From the NCBI GenBank assembly GCA_965250025.1, contig OZ252283.1:62001-126000 (forward strand): 64,000 nucleotides of DNA. The letters run 5' to 3'. Below the pieces are notes generated by a model. It was given only the letters and a program-made list of their open reading frames with translations. It was not told the origin of the DNA and did no database searches. The translations under genes and the position numbers were made by a program. The stretch's first letter is position 1; each line of letters opens with the position of its first letter. Shown here one piece after another: positions 43,306 to 51,227 of the stretch. The stretch comes from CBDDLD01 sp965250025 (GTDB lineage Bacteria; Bacteroidota; Bacteroidia; Flavobacteriales; Flavobacteriaceae).

Positions 43306-43860
43306 CTATACGGTCATAATCTCTTTTTCCTTAGCATCCAATATAGTATCTATACGCTTAACGTACTTATCTGTTAATTCTTGTATATCAATTTCAGCAT
43401 TTTTCTGTATGTCTTCTGAAGCATCCACTTTTTTGATGTCATTATTAGCATCTTTTCTTGCTGTTCTAACACTAATTTTAGCATCTTCAGCTTCAGATTT
43501 AGCCTGCTTGGCCAAATCTTTACGACGTTCTTCGGTAAGTGGAGGCACATTGATAATTAGACTTTCACCATTATTCATAGGATTAAACCCAAGGTTTGCC
43601 AACATAATGCCACGTTCTATTTCTTGTAACATTGTTTTTTCCCAGGGTTGAACAGTAATCGTTCTACCATCTGGGGTGTTGACATTAGCAACTTGATTTA
43701 ATGGTGTTTGAGAACCATAATAATCCACCATAACACTACCTAACATGGCTGGGCTAGCCTTACCTGCTCTAATGTTTATTAACTGTTTCTCAAGATGCTT
43801 TATGGCATTATCCATAGCCTCTTTAGTAGTGTCTAGTATAAATTGTATCTCTTCGTTCAT
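43306..43860 (-). CDS. frr: Ribosome recycling factor
   Basis: 184 residues of the RRF coiled-coil plus hinge fold (MDNAIKHLEKQLINIRAGKA, NVNTPDGRTITVQPWEKTML, IINVPPLTEERRKDLAKQAK). It splits post-termination ribosomes together with EF-G. It follows pyrH after 56 bases on the same strand, the common pyrH-frr order. Confidence 0.97.
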   Translation of the reverse strand: MNEEIQFILDTTKEAMDNAIKHLEKQLINIRAGKASPAMLGSVMVDYYGSQTPLNQVANVNTPDGRTITVQPWEKTMLQEIERGIMLANLGFNPMNNGESLIINVPPLTEERRKDLAKQAKSEAEDAKISVRTARKDANNDIKKVDASEDIQKNAEIDIQELTDKYVKRIDTILDAKEKEIMTV

Positions 43861-43916
43861 CTTTTAATAGTTTTAATGTGAGGATTATCAAAATGTAAGC
43901 CAAACATTATAAATAA

Positions 43917-44624
43917 TTACAAGTTTACCTTAGTTCCTATATTTTCTCCAGAAATAACTTTCATTAAATTACCTTTTTTATTCATATCAAAAACAATAAT
44001 AGGTAATTGATTTTCCTGACTTAATGTAAAAGCCGTGGTATCCATAACTTTTAGTCCCTTTCTGAGGACATCATCAAAAGTGATATGGTCAAATTTTACG
44101 GCTTTATCATCCTTCTCAGGATCAGCAGTATAAATACCATCGACTCGGGTACCTTTTAAGATTACATCGGCTTTGATTTCAATAGCTCTTAATACGGCTG
44201 CAGAATCTGTAGTAAAATACGGATTCCCGGTGCCACCTCCAAAAATTACCACACGTCCTTTTTCGAGATGCCTTACCGCTTTTCGCATAATGAAAGGCTC
44301 AGCAACTTCGTTGATCTTAATTGCAGACTGTAATCGTGTTGGTATACCGGCATCCTCAAGAGCACCTTGTAAAGCCAAACCATTAATAACGGTAGCTAAC
44401 ATGCCCATATGATCACCCTGAACTCTATCCATGCCATTACTTGCACCTGCCACACCTCTAAAGATGTTTCCGCCTCCAATAACTATAGCCACTTCGACAC
44501 CCTTATCAGTAATTGCTTTTATATCTTGAGCATACTCTGAAAGACGTTCCGGGTCAATACCATATTGACGTGACCCCATCAATGCCTCTCCAGATAATTT
44601 TAGTAGGACTCTTTTATATTTCAT
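43917..44624 (-). CDS. pyrH: UMP kinase
   Basis: 235 residues of the amino-acid-kinase fold: N-terminal YKRVLLKLSGEALMG, VAIVIGGGNIFRG, GTGNPYFTTDSAAVLRAIEI and a nucleotide-binding GTRVDGIYTADPEKD. It phosphorylates UMP to UDP as a hexamer. It lies downstream of tsf across a terminator, so it probably has its own promoter. Confidence 0.97.
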   Translation of the reverse strand: MKYKRVLLKLSGEALMGSRQYGIDPERLSEYAQDIKAITDKGVEVAIVIGGGNIFRGVAGASNGMDRVQGDHMGMLATVINGLALQGALEDAGIPTRLQSAIKINEVAEPFIMRKAVRHLEKGRVVIFGGGTGNPYFTTDSAAVLRAIEIKADVILKGTRVDGIYTADPEKDDKAVKFDHITFDDVLRKGLKVMDTTAFTLSQENQLPIIVFDMNKKGNLMKVISGENIGTKVNL

Positions 44625-44721
44625 TAAGAATAATTGATTTTTAAATATTCGTCATAACTATTTAAGGTTAGGCAAAACTACACAATTATTGTAATGTTTA
44701 AAAGTCAAATAGGCTACAAAT

Positions 44722-44755
44722 AAAAAAGCTTCTCATTAATTTGAGAAGCTTTTTT
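44722..44755 (-). terminator. Intrinsic terminator of rpsB-tsf
   Basis: A 14-bp perfect stem AAAAAAGCTTCTCA / TGAGAAGCTTTTTT with a 6-nt loop, 20 bases after the tsf stop. It carries an A-run and a T-run on either side, so it can act in both directions. Confidence 0.88.
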
Positions 44756-44775
44756 GATATATCTGTTATTGATAA

Positions 44776-45750
44776 TTAACCTACGGTTACACGTTTAAAT
44801 CCTGTTACAACAACATCACCATATGACTCAACATATTTAGCTACAGTAAGTTTTTCATCTTTGATAAACTTCTGGTCTAATAAACATTGCTCTTGGTCTA
44901 GTGTGGTATTATCAGAGATAAAACGCTCCATCTTACCAGGTAAGATTCTATCCCATATTTGTTCTGGCTTTCCTTCTGCTTTTAATTCAGCTTTAGCATC
45001 TTCTTCTGCTTGAGCTAATACTTCTGGCGTTAATTGTGCCATTGAAATATACTTAGGTACGTTCTTTAATGTTTTTCCTAAACGTCCTAATTCGATATTA
45101 TCTTTTTCAATTACTGCAATTCTGGCCTCAGTTTCTGATGCCACATATGCAGGGTCAAAATCTTTATAAGATAATGTTGTAGCACCCATAGAAGCTACTT
45201 GCATAGCGATATCTTTAACTAAAACTTCAGCATTTTCTACTTTAGAAGATAGTCCTACTAAAGCGGCAATTTTATTGATATGAACATAAGATCCTACGTA
45301 ATCAGCTTCTAACTTTTCAAAAGAAGTAATGTCTAATTTTTCACCGATAACTCCTGTTTGTTCTGTAAGTTTTTCAGCAACGGTCATACCTCCAAAATCA
45401 GCAGCTAAAAAGTCTTCTTTTGTGTTATAATTGATTGCAACATCTGCTAATTCATTAGCTAATGCAACAAAGTTTTCATTTTTACCAACGAAATCAGTCT
45501 CACATCCTAAAACGATAGCAACACCCGATGTGTTATCTGCATTTATTTTTGCAATAGCTACACCTTCAGAAGAATCTCTGTCTGCTCTTTTTTCAGCAAC
45601 TTTCTGTCCTTTTTTACGTAGTACTTCAATAGCTTTGTCAAAATCACCTTCAGCTTCTACTAAGGCTTTTTTACAATCCATCATTCCTGCGCCAGTAGCT
45701 TTTCTTAATTTGTTTACTTCAGCAGCTGTAATTTTTACAGTATTTTCCAT
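44776..45750 (-). CDS. tsf: Elongation factor Ts
   Basis: 324 residues. The N-terminal domain (TAAEVNKLRKATGAGMMDCK) and the TDFVGKNENF motif that contacts EF-Tu are present, followed by a full core domain. It recycles EF-Tu-GDP. It lies after rpsB, the universal order, with an 85-base gap that holds a hairpin. Confidence 0.97.
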   Translation of the reverse strand: MENTVKITAAEVNKLRKATGAGMMDCKKALVEAEGDFDKAIEVLRKKGQKVAEKRADRDSSEGVAIAKINADNTSGVAIVLGCETDFVGKNENFVALANELADVAINYNTKEDFLAADFGGMTVAEKLTEQTGVIGEKLDITSFEKLEADYVGSYVHINKIAALVGLSSKVENAEVLVKDIAMQVASMGATTLSYKDFDPAYVASETEARIAVIEKDNIELGRLGKTLKNVPKYISMAQLTPEVLAQAEEDAKAELKAEGKPEQIWDRILPGKMERFISDNTTLDQEQCLLDQKFIKDEKLTVAKYVESYGDVVVTGFKRVTVG

Positions 45751-45765
45751 AGTTATTTAAAATTT

Positions 45766-45816
45766 AAAAAGTCGTCCAACTAATTTTCGGTAAAGAAAAG
45801 AACTAAACGACTTTTT
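45766..45816 (-). promoter_or_regulatory. Hairpin between rpsB and tsf (possible partial terminator)
   Basis: A 10-bp inverted repeat, AAAAAGTCGT (45766-45775) and ACGACTTTTT (45807-45816), with a 31-nt loop. On the minus strand it ends in TTTTT just before tsf. It could lower tsf transcription relative to rpsB or protect mRNA ends. Confidence 0.45.
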
Positions 45817-45835
45817 TGTGTTGTGTAAATGTTAT

Positions 45836-46618
45836 TTATTCTTCTTCTTGTACTGCAACTGGTTCTGCTTTTGCAGCAGTAGTTTTAGTATCTTCTTTTT
45901 GCGCTTTTCCTTCTTTTTCAGCACGCTCAGCTTTTCTTTCTTTTAGCCCATCTGCAATTGCTGAAGTTACAATGCTTAATACCTTATCAATAGATTTTGA
46001 AGCATCATCATTTGAAGGAATTAAATAATCTACCTGACGTGGATCTGAATTGGTATCTACCATTGCAAAAATTGGTATGTTAAGCTTTTGAGCTTCTTTA
46101 ATTGCAATGTGCTCACGCTTAATATCCACTACAAAAATTGCACCTGGTAAACGCGTCATATCAGAAATTGAACCTAAGTTCTTTTCTAGTTTAGCACGTT
46201 GACGATCTACTTGTAAACGCTCTTTTTTAGATAAGGAATTGAATGTACCATCTTTCTTCATTCTGTCAATAGCAGCCATTTTTTTAACGGCTTTTCTGAT
46301 GGTAACAAAGTTCGTTAACATACCACCTGGCCAACGCTCAGTGATGTATGGCATGTTTACAGATCCTGCCTTATCGGCAACGATATCTTTTGCTTGTTTT
46401 TTTGTGGCAACAAATAAAATCTTCTTTCCTGAAGCTGCTATTTTGCGAAGTGCTTCAGAAGTTTCTTCAATTTTTGCAGCTGTTTTGTAAAGATTAATGA
46501 TATGGATGCCGTTACGCTCCATATAGATGTAAGGAGCCATGTTTGGATCCCATTTTCTTGTAAGGTGACCAAAATGTACACCTGCTTCGAGTAAGTCTTT
46601 TACTTCTACTTTTTCCAT
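45836..46618 (-). CDS. rpsB: 30S ribosomal protein S2
   Basis: 260 residues with the S2 signatures LLEAGVHFGHLTRKWDPNMA, RWPGGMLTNFVTIRKAV and PGAIFVVDIKREHIAIKEA. It has a long charged C-terminal tail (KERKAERAEKEGKAQKEDTK) of the kind common in Flavobacteriaceae. It leads the rpsB-tsf unit and is preceded by a leader region that can fold (46681-46723). Confidence 0.97.
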   Translation of the reverse strand: MEKVEVKDLLEAGVHFGHLTRKWDPNMAPYIYMERNGIHIINLYKTAAKIEETSEALRKIAASGKKILFVATKKQAKDIVADKAGSVNMPYITERWPGGMLTNFVTIRKAVKKMAAIDRMKKDGTFNSLSKKERLQVDRQRAKLEKNLGSISDMTRLPGAIFVVDIKREHIAIKEAQKLNIPIFAMVDTNSDPRQVDYLIPSNDDASKSIDKVLSIVTSAIADGLKERKAERAEKEGKAQKEDTKTTAAKAEPVAVQEEE

Positions 46619-46680
46619 TTTTGTAATAGTTTACGTTCTGTTGAATTAGCAATGATAAAGTGGCTTGTTGTTTAAGGCCT

Positions 46681-46723
46681 TCATCATTTAGATGCTAAAC
46701 TAAATCCTCATATAGTATGATGG
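46681..46723 (-). promoter_or_regulatory. Possible structured leader of rpsB
   Basis: Within the 214-base rpsI-rpsB gap, a perfect 6-bp hairpin ATTTAG / CTAAAT (46686-46691 with 46700-46705) is enclosed by CATC/GATG pairs (46682-46685 with 46719-46722). It would lie about 63-105 nt before the rpsB start on the transcript and could be an S2 autoregulatory element (inference). Confidence 0.3.
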
Positions 46724-46785
46724 ACAACAATAACTGGGTTTAAATTTTGCCGAATGATTCAGCGATTTTTTCAATACATTAAAAT

Positions 46786-46817
46786 AATTCAGAATCTGAT
46801 ATTTCAGATCCTGAATT
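46786..46817 (-). terminator. Intrinsic terminator of rplM-rpsI
   Basis: A 14-bp stem with one mismatch (AATTCAG-A-ATCTGA with TCAGAT-C-CTGAATT), a 4-nt loop, then ATTATTTT on the minus strand, 16 bases after the rpsI stop. Confidence 0.7.
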
Positions 46818-46832
46818 AAGTGTTGTTGGATA

Positions 46833-47219
46833 TTAACGTTTAGAGAACTGGAATTTCTTACGCGCTTTCTTCTGACCGAATTTCTTACGCTCTACCATTC
46901 TTGGATCTCTAGTTAATAGACCTTCTGGCTTTAATATTGCTCTGTTTTCCGCATCAACCTCACACATTGCACGAGATAATGCTAAACGTACAGCTTCCGC
47001 CTGGCCGGTGATACCACCTCCATATACGTTTACAGTAATATCAAAGTTGCCATCATTGTTAGTCATAGCTAAAGGTTGGTTTACTTTGTACTGCAAGGTT
47101 GCAGTAGGAAAATAAACCGCCATGTCTTTTTTGTTCACAGTAATGTTACCTTTTCCTTTGGCAACATACACACGAGCAACAGCCGTCTTTCTACGGCCAA
47201 TTTTGTGAATTACTTCCAT
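46833..47219 (-). CDS. rpsI: 30S ribosomal protein S9
   Basis: 128 residues with the S9 signatures IGRRKTAVARVYVAKGKGNI and GGGITGQAEAVRLALSRA, and the basic C-terminal tail ending ARKKFQFSKR that reaches the ribosomal P site. Its ATG overlaps the rplM stop by one base (TAATG), so the genes are translationally coupled. Confidence 0.98.
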   Translation of the reverse strand: MEVIHKIGRRKTAVARVYVAKGKGNITVNKKDMAVYFPTATLQYKVNQPLAMTNNDGNFDITVNVYGGGITGQAEAVRLALSRAMCEVDAENRAILKPEGLLTRDPRMVERKKFGQKKARKKFQFSKR

Positions 47220-47674
47220 TAATTAAATTCGTTTAAGTTAATTGTCTTTGGTTTTTGAGCTTCATGAGTGTGCTCAGCACCAGCAACAACATTTAAGTTT
47301 CGGAATAATTGTGCTCCTAATTTGTTTTTAGGTAGCATTCCTTTTACTGACTTTTCTACTAATCTAGTCGGGTTTTTTTCAAATAATTCAGTAGCTGTCA
47401 GACTTCTTTGTCCACCCGGATAACCTGTGTGACGGATATAACTTTTATCAGTCCACTTCTTTCCGGTTAAGTTGATTTTTTCTGCATTGATAACAATAAC
47501 ATTATCACCGCAATCAACGTGTGGCGTAAAGTTAGGCTTATGCTTTCCTCTTAAAAGTTTGGCAACTTTAGAAGCTAAGCGACCTAAGTTTTGTCCTTCA
47601 GCATCAACTAAAACCCACTCCTTGTTTACGGTAGCTTTATTAGCAGAAACTGTTTTGTAGCTTAATGTATCCAC
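47219..47674 (-). CDS. rplM: 50S ribosomal protein L13 (GTG start)
   Basis: 151 residues with the L13 signatures VLVDAEGQNLGRLASKVAKL, SYIRHTGYPGGQRS and SVKGMLPKNKLGAQLFRNL. The start codon is GTG (47674); no ATG lies in frame nearby and MDTLSYKTVSANK is the expected N-terminus. It leads rplM-rpsI from a consensus promoter at 47723-47753. Confidence 0.97.
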   Translation of the reverse strand: MDTLSYKTVSANKATVNKEWVLVDAEGQNLGRLASKVAKLLRGKHKPNFTPHVDCGDNVIVINAEKINLTGKKWTDKSYIRHTGYPGGQRSLTATELFEKNPTRLVEKSVKGMLPKNKLGAQLFRNLNVVAGAEHTHEAQKPKTINLNEFN

Positions 47675-47722
47675 ACTAAATTTATTTTGTTAATTAAACA
47701 TTCCTCTTTAAAAAAGAGTTTG

Positions 47723-47753
47723 CAAATTTACGATAAATACTTTGACTACCAAA
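47723..47753 (-). promoter_or_regulatory. Promoter of rplM-rpsI
   Basis: TTTG (47753-47750), a 19-nt spacer and TAAATTTG (47730-47723): a full Bacteroidota consensus match. The short leader begins with a CTCTTT/AAAGAG inverted repeat. Confidence 0.8.
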
Positions 47754-47848
47754 TAGTTTAAGCGACTATTTTTAAAGATTTTAACCGGAATTCAAAAGAT
47801 ATATTTTTTCTATAGATTTTGTATAGCAAAAATACATGTTATAGTCGT

Positions 47849-48538
47849 TTATCTTACTCTGGCCTGAAGCTCAGAAATGATATTAGAATATGTTCTTAAA
47901 ACACGATCCCATTCTCTAAATAATTGATCGCTTTTGACACTGGTTAAGGGTAACCCCGATTGTTCGCTAACTAATTTTACTTTAAAAATTGTGGGGTCAT
48001 CATTGGTTTGTTTTACTATGACACGAGTTCTTATAGAGTTTTGTAAGAAAGACTGTAAAGACCAGGCTGTTCTAAGGTATCCGGTTTCTTTGTCTGTCAT
48101 TTCTATAACATCAAAGTGAGAAAGTACAATTTGATTGATAAGACGCCATGCTTTATCTTTAGAAGTATTGTTGCATACCAATTCAATATCAACATTAGCA
48201 ATGTCGGTTTGTATGGAGGCATTATAAGCATCATCGGGCCTTAATTCCAGATAATAAGACTTTGGGGGTCTTGGCATATTTTTCTTGTTGCAAAATTCAA
48301 TCTTTTCAGATAAAAATCCGGTTTTTTTGACCAAAACAGTGATACAATCTTTTGAAGGTACAATTAATTCCATACTCCCTTTTCCCAAAAGTTTTCCGTT
48401 AACATATATCTCGGCATCACTTTCAGAACAGCCAAAATCAATTTTCTTTTTTCCTGGCAGGTTTAGATTTTCATAAGTATGCCCTGATACTATTCCGAGG
48501 TTAAAACATAGAACGAGTAGAATGATGTTTTTGATCAT
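47849..48538 (-). CDS. Secreted PEGA-like protein, putative response-regulator target
   Basis: 229 residues with a signal peptide (ending near ...LGIVSGHT). A PEGA-like segment follows (about 35-75: AEIYVNGKLLGKGSMELIVP, then CITVLVKKTGFLSEK), a short beta domain seen on surface proteins. The rest is not recognised; it contains a TGYLRTAWS...RTRVIVKQ stretch. A 16-bp TACCTA-N4-TAGGTA palindrome lies 61-76 bases upstream, the same as at 52119, so I infer control by the neighbouring response regulator. Confidence 0.75.
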   Translation of the reverse strand: MIKNIILLVLCFNLGIVSGHTYENLNLPGKKKIDFGCSESDAEIYVNGKLLGKGSMELIVPSKDCITVLVKKTGFLSEKIEFCNKKNMPRPPKSYYLELRPDDAYNASIQTDIANVDIELVCNNTSKDKAWRLINQIVLSHFDVIEMTDKETGYLRTAWSLQSFLQNSIRTRVIVKQTNDDPTIFKVKLVSEQSGLPLTSVKSDQLFREWDRVLRTYSNIISELQARVR

Positions 48539-48568
48539 GACAATTAGAGTTATAGTTTTTCATAACTA

Positions 48569-48614
48569 CAAATTATGCATGCTTCAATTCATTTAAAATA
48601 CCTACTTGTAGGTA
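48569..48614 (-). promoter_or_regulatory. NarL-type palindrome and -7-like element upstream of the PEGA-like gene
   Basis: TACCTAC-TT-GTAGGTA (48599-48614) is a perfect 7-2-7 inverted repeat. On the minus strand TAATTTG (48575-48569) follows, its end 37.5 bp from the palindrome centre. The same palindrome type and spacing occur at 52119-52134. Confidence 0.6.
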
Positions 48615-48623
48615 GTTGATTTT

Positions 48624-49253
48624 TTAAGAAAGGTGTTTTATGGCATAATTAACTAAACCTGCATTGGTTTTTATGCCTAATTTTTTGTGGATGTTTTTGC
48701 GGTGCGTATCTATAGTATATTTGCTTAATTGTAACTGATTGGCCATTTGTAAGGAAGTGCGTCCCTTGGCTAAAAGCTCTAAAATCTCTGTTTCTCGTCG
48801 GGTGAGTATGGTTTTAATTTCTGGTTGTTCTTTCTTGAACCAATCTTCGATGTCCTTGGGTAAATTATCACTAAAAAAATAATTGCCTTTTACTAAAGTA
48901 TGTATGGCGCTAACCAATTCATTTTTATCTACATTTTTAGTGACATACCCTTTAGCGCCTGCGTTAAGCATTTCAATAACATCAGCAGTTTGGTCATACA
49001 TACTCAAAGCCAAAACTTTAATCTCAGGATGATTTTTGGCGAGTTGCTTTGTCAATGCAATGCCATCTAAAACTGGCATCCTAATATCTGTGATGACAAT
49101 ATCAGGGAATATTTCTTTTTCGAGCAATTGTAATACTTCCAGCCCATTGGTAGCCTCAGCGATAACCTCAATGTCTATTTCTTTCATAAGAATAGATTTG
49201 ATACCATCGGTAAACAGTTGGTGATCGTCGACTATGAGAATGTTAATTTTCAA
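48624..49253 (-). CDS. NarL/LuxR-family response regulator (TTG start)
   Basis: 209 residues: a receiver domain (acidic pocket D9-D10, phospho-acceptor D56 in IVITDIRMP, conserved Ser in LALSMYD, and Lys in YVTKNVD), then a LuxR helix-turn-helix (about 148-205: LTRRETEILELLAKGRTSLQ). The start is TTG (49253); no ATG or GTG lies in frame before the next stop. The start overlaps the stop of the kinase gene, so the two are translationally coupled and form a two-component pair. Confidence 0.94.
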   Translation of the reverse strand: MKINILIVDDHQLFTDGIKSILMKEIDIEVIAEATNGLEVLQLLEKEIFPDIVITDIRMPVLDGIALTKQLAKNHPEIKVLALSMYDQTADVIEMLNAGAKGYVTKNVDKNELVSAIHTLVKGNYFFSDNLPKDIEDWFKKEQPEIKTILTRRETEILELLAKGRTSLQMANQLQLSKYTIDTHRKNIHKKLGIKTNAGLVNYAIKHLS

Positions 49254-51175
49254 AATGGAATATTTAAAATTACAGTCGTACCATTTCCTTCAGAGGAATC
49301 AATGACTAATTCCGCGTTGATCTTCTCAGCTCTGTTTTCTATGTTAGTGAGCCCCATTCCTGAATGCTGTTTTTTAGTGTCAAAACCTTTACCATTATCT
49401 TCTACGATAATATTTAATGTATTGTCGTATTCGGAAAATTGAACAATTACTTCGCTGGCATTAGCATGTTTTATGATATTGGTCAATAATTCCTGAATGA
49501 TTCTGAAAATCTGAATTTCTAAGGTGTTCTCAATACGATTTTTTACATCGACATTAATAACCTTAATATCAATCTTTTTTGAATTTGAAATCTGTTTGGC
49601 AATGCTTTTAGTAGAGGGAATTAGGCCTTTGCTAATCTGAGCTCCAAAATTTTTGTTTTTAGAGATATTCCTTATCTCGTTATAAGTATCATTCATTAAT
49701 GATTTGAGTTTGTTGTAAAAACTCGAAAAGACTTCTTTTTCATCGTAACTTTCAAGATATAGTTTGAGTGTAGCTACTTTGCTTCCTAAGTTGTCATGTA
49801 GATCTGCCGCCATTTTTGTGCGTTCTTGTTCTTGTGCATCTAAGATAGCGTCAATACCTTCAAGTTCGCGGGATTTTAACTGCTGGTTAAATGCTTGCTC
49901 TTGAATGGTAAGATTTTGCTCCATGATGATACGCTTTCTTTTAGCATTTTTTAAAAGCAGATATAACCCAAAAATTGCAGCTAAAAGGGCAGCTAGTGCT
50001 CCAAATAATAGATTACGGTTTTGTTTACGCTTATAGTTAGCTTCAAGATTATCTGTTTGTAGTTGTAAAATCGCTTTTTCTTTCTTTTCCGTTTCGTATT
50101 TGGTTTGAATATCTAAAATGGTATTCTGATTTTCAACGCTCAATAAACTGTCATTGAGCAGCCTCGCTTTTTCTGAAAATTCTAATGCTTTGAGATAATT
50201 ATCAGCGCCTTTATAACTGTTGGATAAATTGGTGTATAATGTACTCCGTTGTTTCCCTTTGATTGAGGTTTTAGCATCTTCTAAATATATTATAGCCTTA
50301 TCAAAATCTCTCTTTTTTAAGTAGATATACCCCAAATTACTTTTTGTGATTTCTACACCCGAAGTTAATTTTAATTCATTTTTTAATGTTAAGGCATCTT
50401 TTAAATAAGCTTCGGATTTTTCAATATCACTTTCCAAATAAATATTTCCCAAATTATTATAGATCATGGATAAGGATCGCCTATCGTTTACAGATTTTGC
50501 AATAGCCTCGGCATTATTATAATGCCCTATAGCCTTTAGAGTGTCTCCTCTTTTAAAGTATTGTGTTGCTAAATTGGGAAGGGTTATTAACTGGAATTGG
50601 GTCAATTTATTTCTATGAAATACAGCTAATGCTTTCTCACTATATTCTATGGCTTTATCATAATTATCCAATTCGGCAAAAGCACTGGAAATATTACTGT
50701 AACATTTTGCAGCATTGAGCTCGTCTTTGGTGTCTTCAAAGAATGAAGCACTTTCCGTAAGAATCTTAATCGTGTTTTCATAATTGCCTTGTCGCAATTC
50801 TATAGCTCCTAGACTAATGTTGATAATGGCTGCTCTTTTTAAATCCCCATTTTTATTCAATAGAGCTTTAGCGGATTTAAAATAGTAAGAGGCTGAATCT
50901 AGTTTTGTGTTGAAAAAATGAAAACGCCCTAGTTGATTACTGATTTCAGCTAAAAGCGAATCATTATCCCTATACTTCAGAGCTTCATAAGCAAATAGTA
51001 GGCCTTTGTTTAAATCAACGCGTTCGTGTAAAGCTGCCAGTTGCAGATTGATCTTTGCTTTTTCAAAAGGTGTTTTGCTAAGAGCAAGCTGAACATTAAG
51101 ACTGTCTATTGTGGTATGCTGAGCTTGCAAAAGCCCACATATAATAAGCCATATGATAAGTATCCCTTTTTTCAA
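49250..51175 (-). CDS. TPR-containing sensor histidine kinase (HisKA_3 type, TTG start)
   Basis: 641 residues. A signal peptide (KKGILIIWLIICGLLQAQ) is followed by six to eight tetratricopeptide repeats (about 30-360; for example NISSAFAELDNYDKAIEYSE), one membrane helix (about 388-412), a short coiled coil, and a HisKA_3 dimerisation domain with the phospho-acceptor His at about 460 (ADLHDNLGSKVA). A HATPase domain with N and G boxes (VEDNGKGFD, GMGLTNIENR) ends the protein. The start is TTG, since no ATG is in frame between the upstream stop and the signal peptide. TATATTTA (51205-51198) is the likely -7 element. Confidence 0.93.
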   Translation of the reverse strand: MKKGILIIWLIICGLLQAQHTTIDSLNVQLALSKTPFEKAKINLQLAALHERVDLNKGLLFAYEALKYRDNDSLLAEISNQLGRFHFFNTKLDSASYYFKSAKALLNKNGDLKRAAIINISLGAIELRQGNYENTIKILTESASFFEDTKDELNAAKCYSNISSAFAELDNYDKAIEYSEKALAVFHRNKLTQFQLITLPNLATQYFKRGDTLKAIGHYNNAEAIAKSVNDRRSLSMIYNNLGNIYLESDIEKSEAYLKDALTLKNELKLTSGVEITKSNLGYIYLKKRDFDKAIIYLEDAKTSIKGKQRSTLYTNLSNSYKGADNYLKALEFSEKARLLNDSLLSVENQNTILDIQTKYETEKKEKAILQLQTDNLEANYKRKQNRNLLFGALAALLAAIFGLYLLLKNAKRKRIIMEQNLTIQEQAFNQQLKSRELEGIDAILDAQEQERTKMAADLHDNLGSKVATLKLYLESYDEKEVFSSFYNKLKSLMNDTYNEIRNISKNKNFGAQISKGLIPSTKSIAKQISNSKKIDIKVINVDVKNRIENTLEIQIFRIIQELLTNIIKHANASEVIVQFSEYDNTLNIIVEDNGKGFDTKKQHSGMGLTNIENRAEKINAELVIDSSEGNGTTVILNIPF

Positions 51176-51227
51176 GAGTATAATGCAGATGATTACTTAA
51201 ATATAAGTATTATTTATGGTTTATCTT

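Noticed and set aside
43286..43651. Plus-strand ORF of 121 codons
   Set aside because: Antisense to frr, whose product is certain; Ser/Leu-rich shadow composition.
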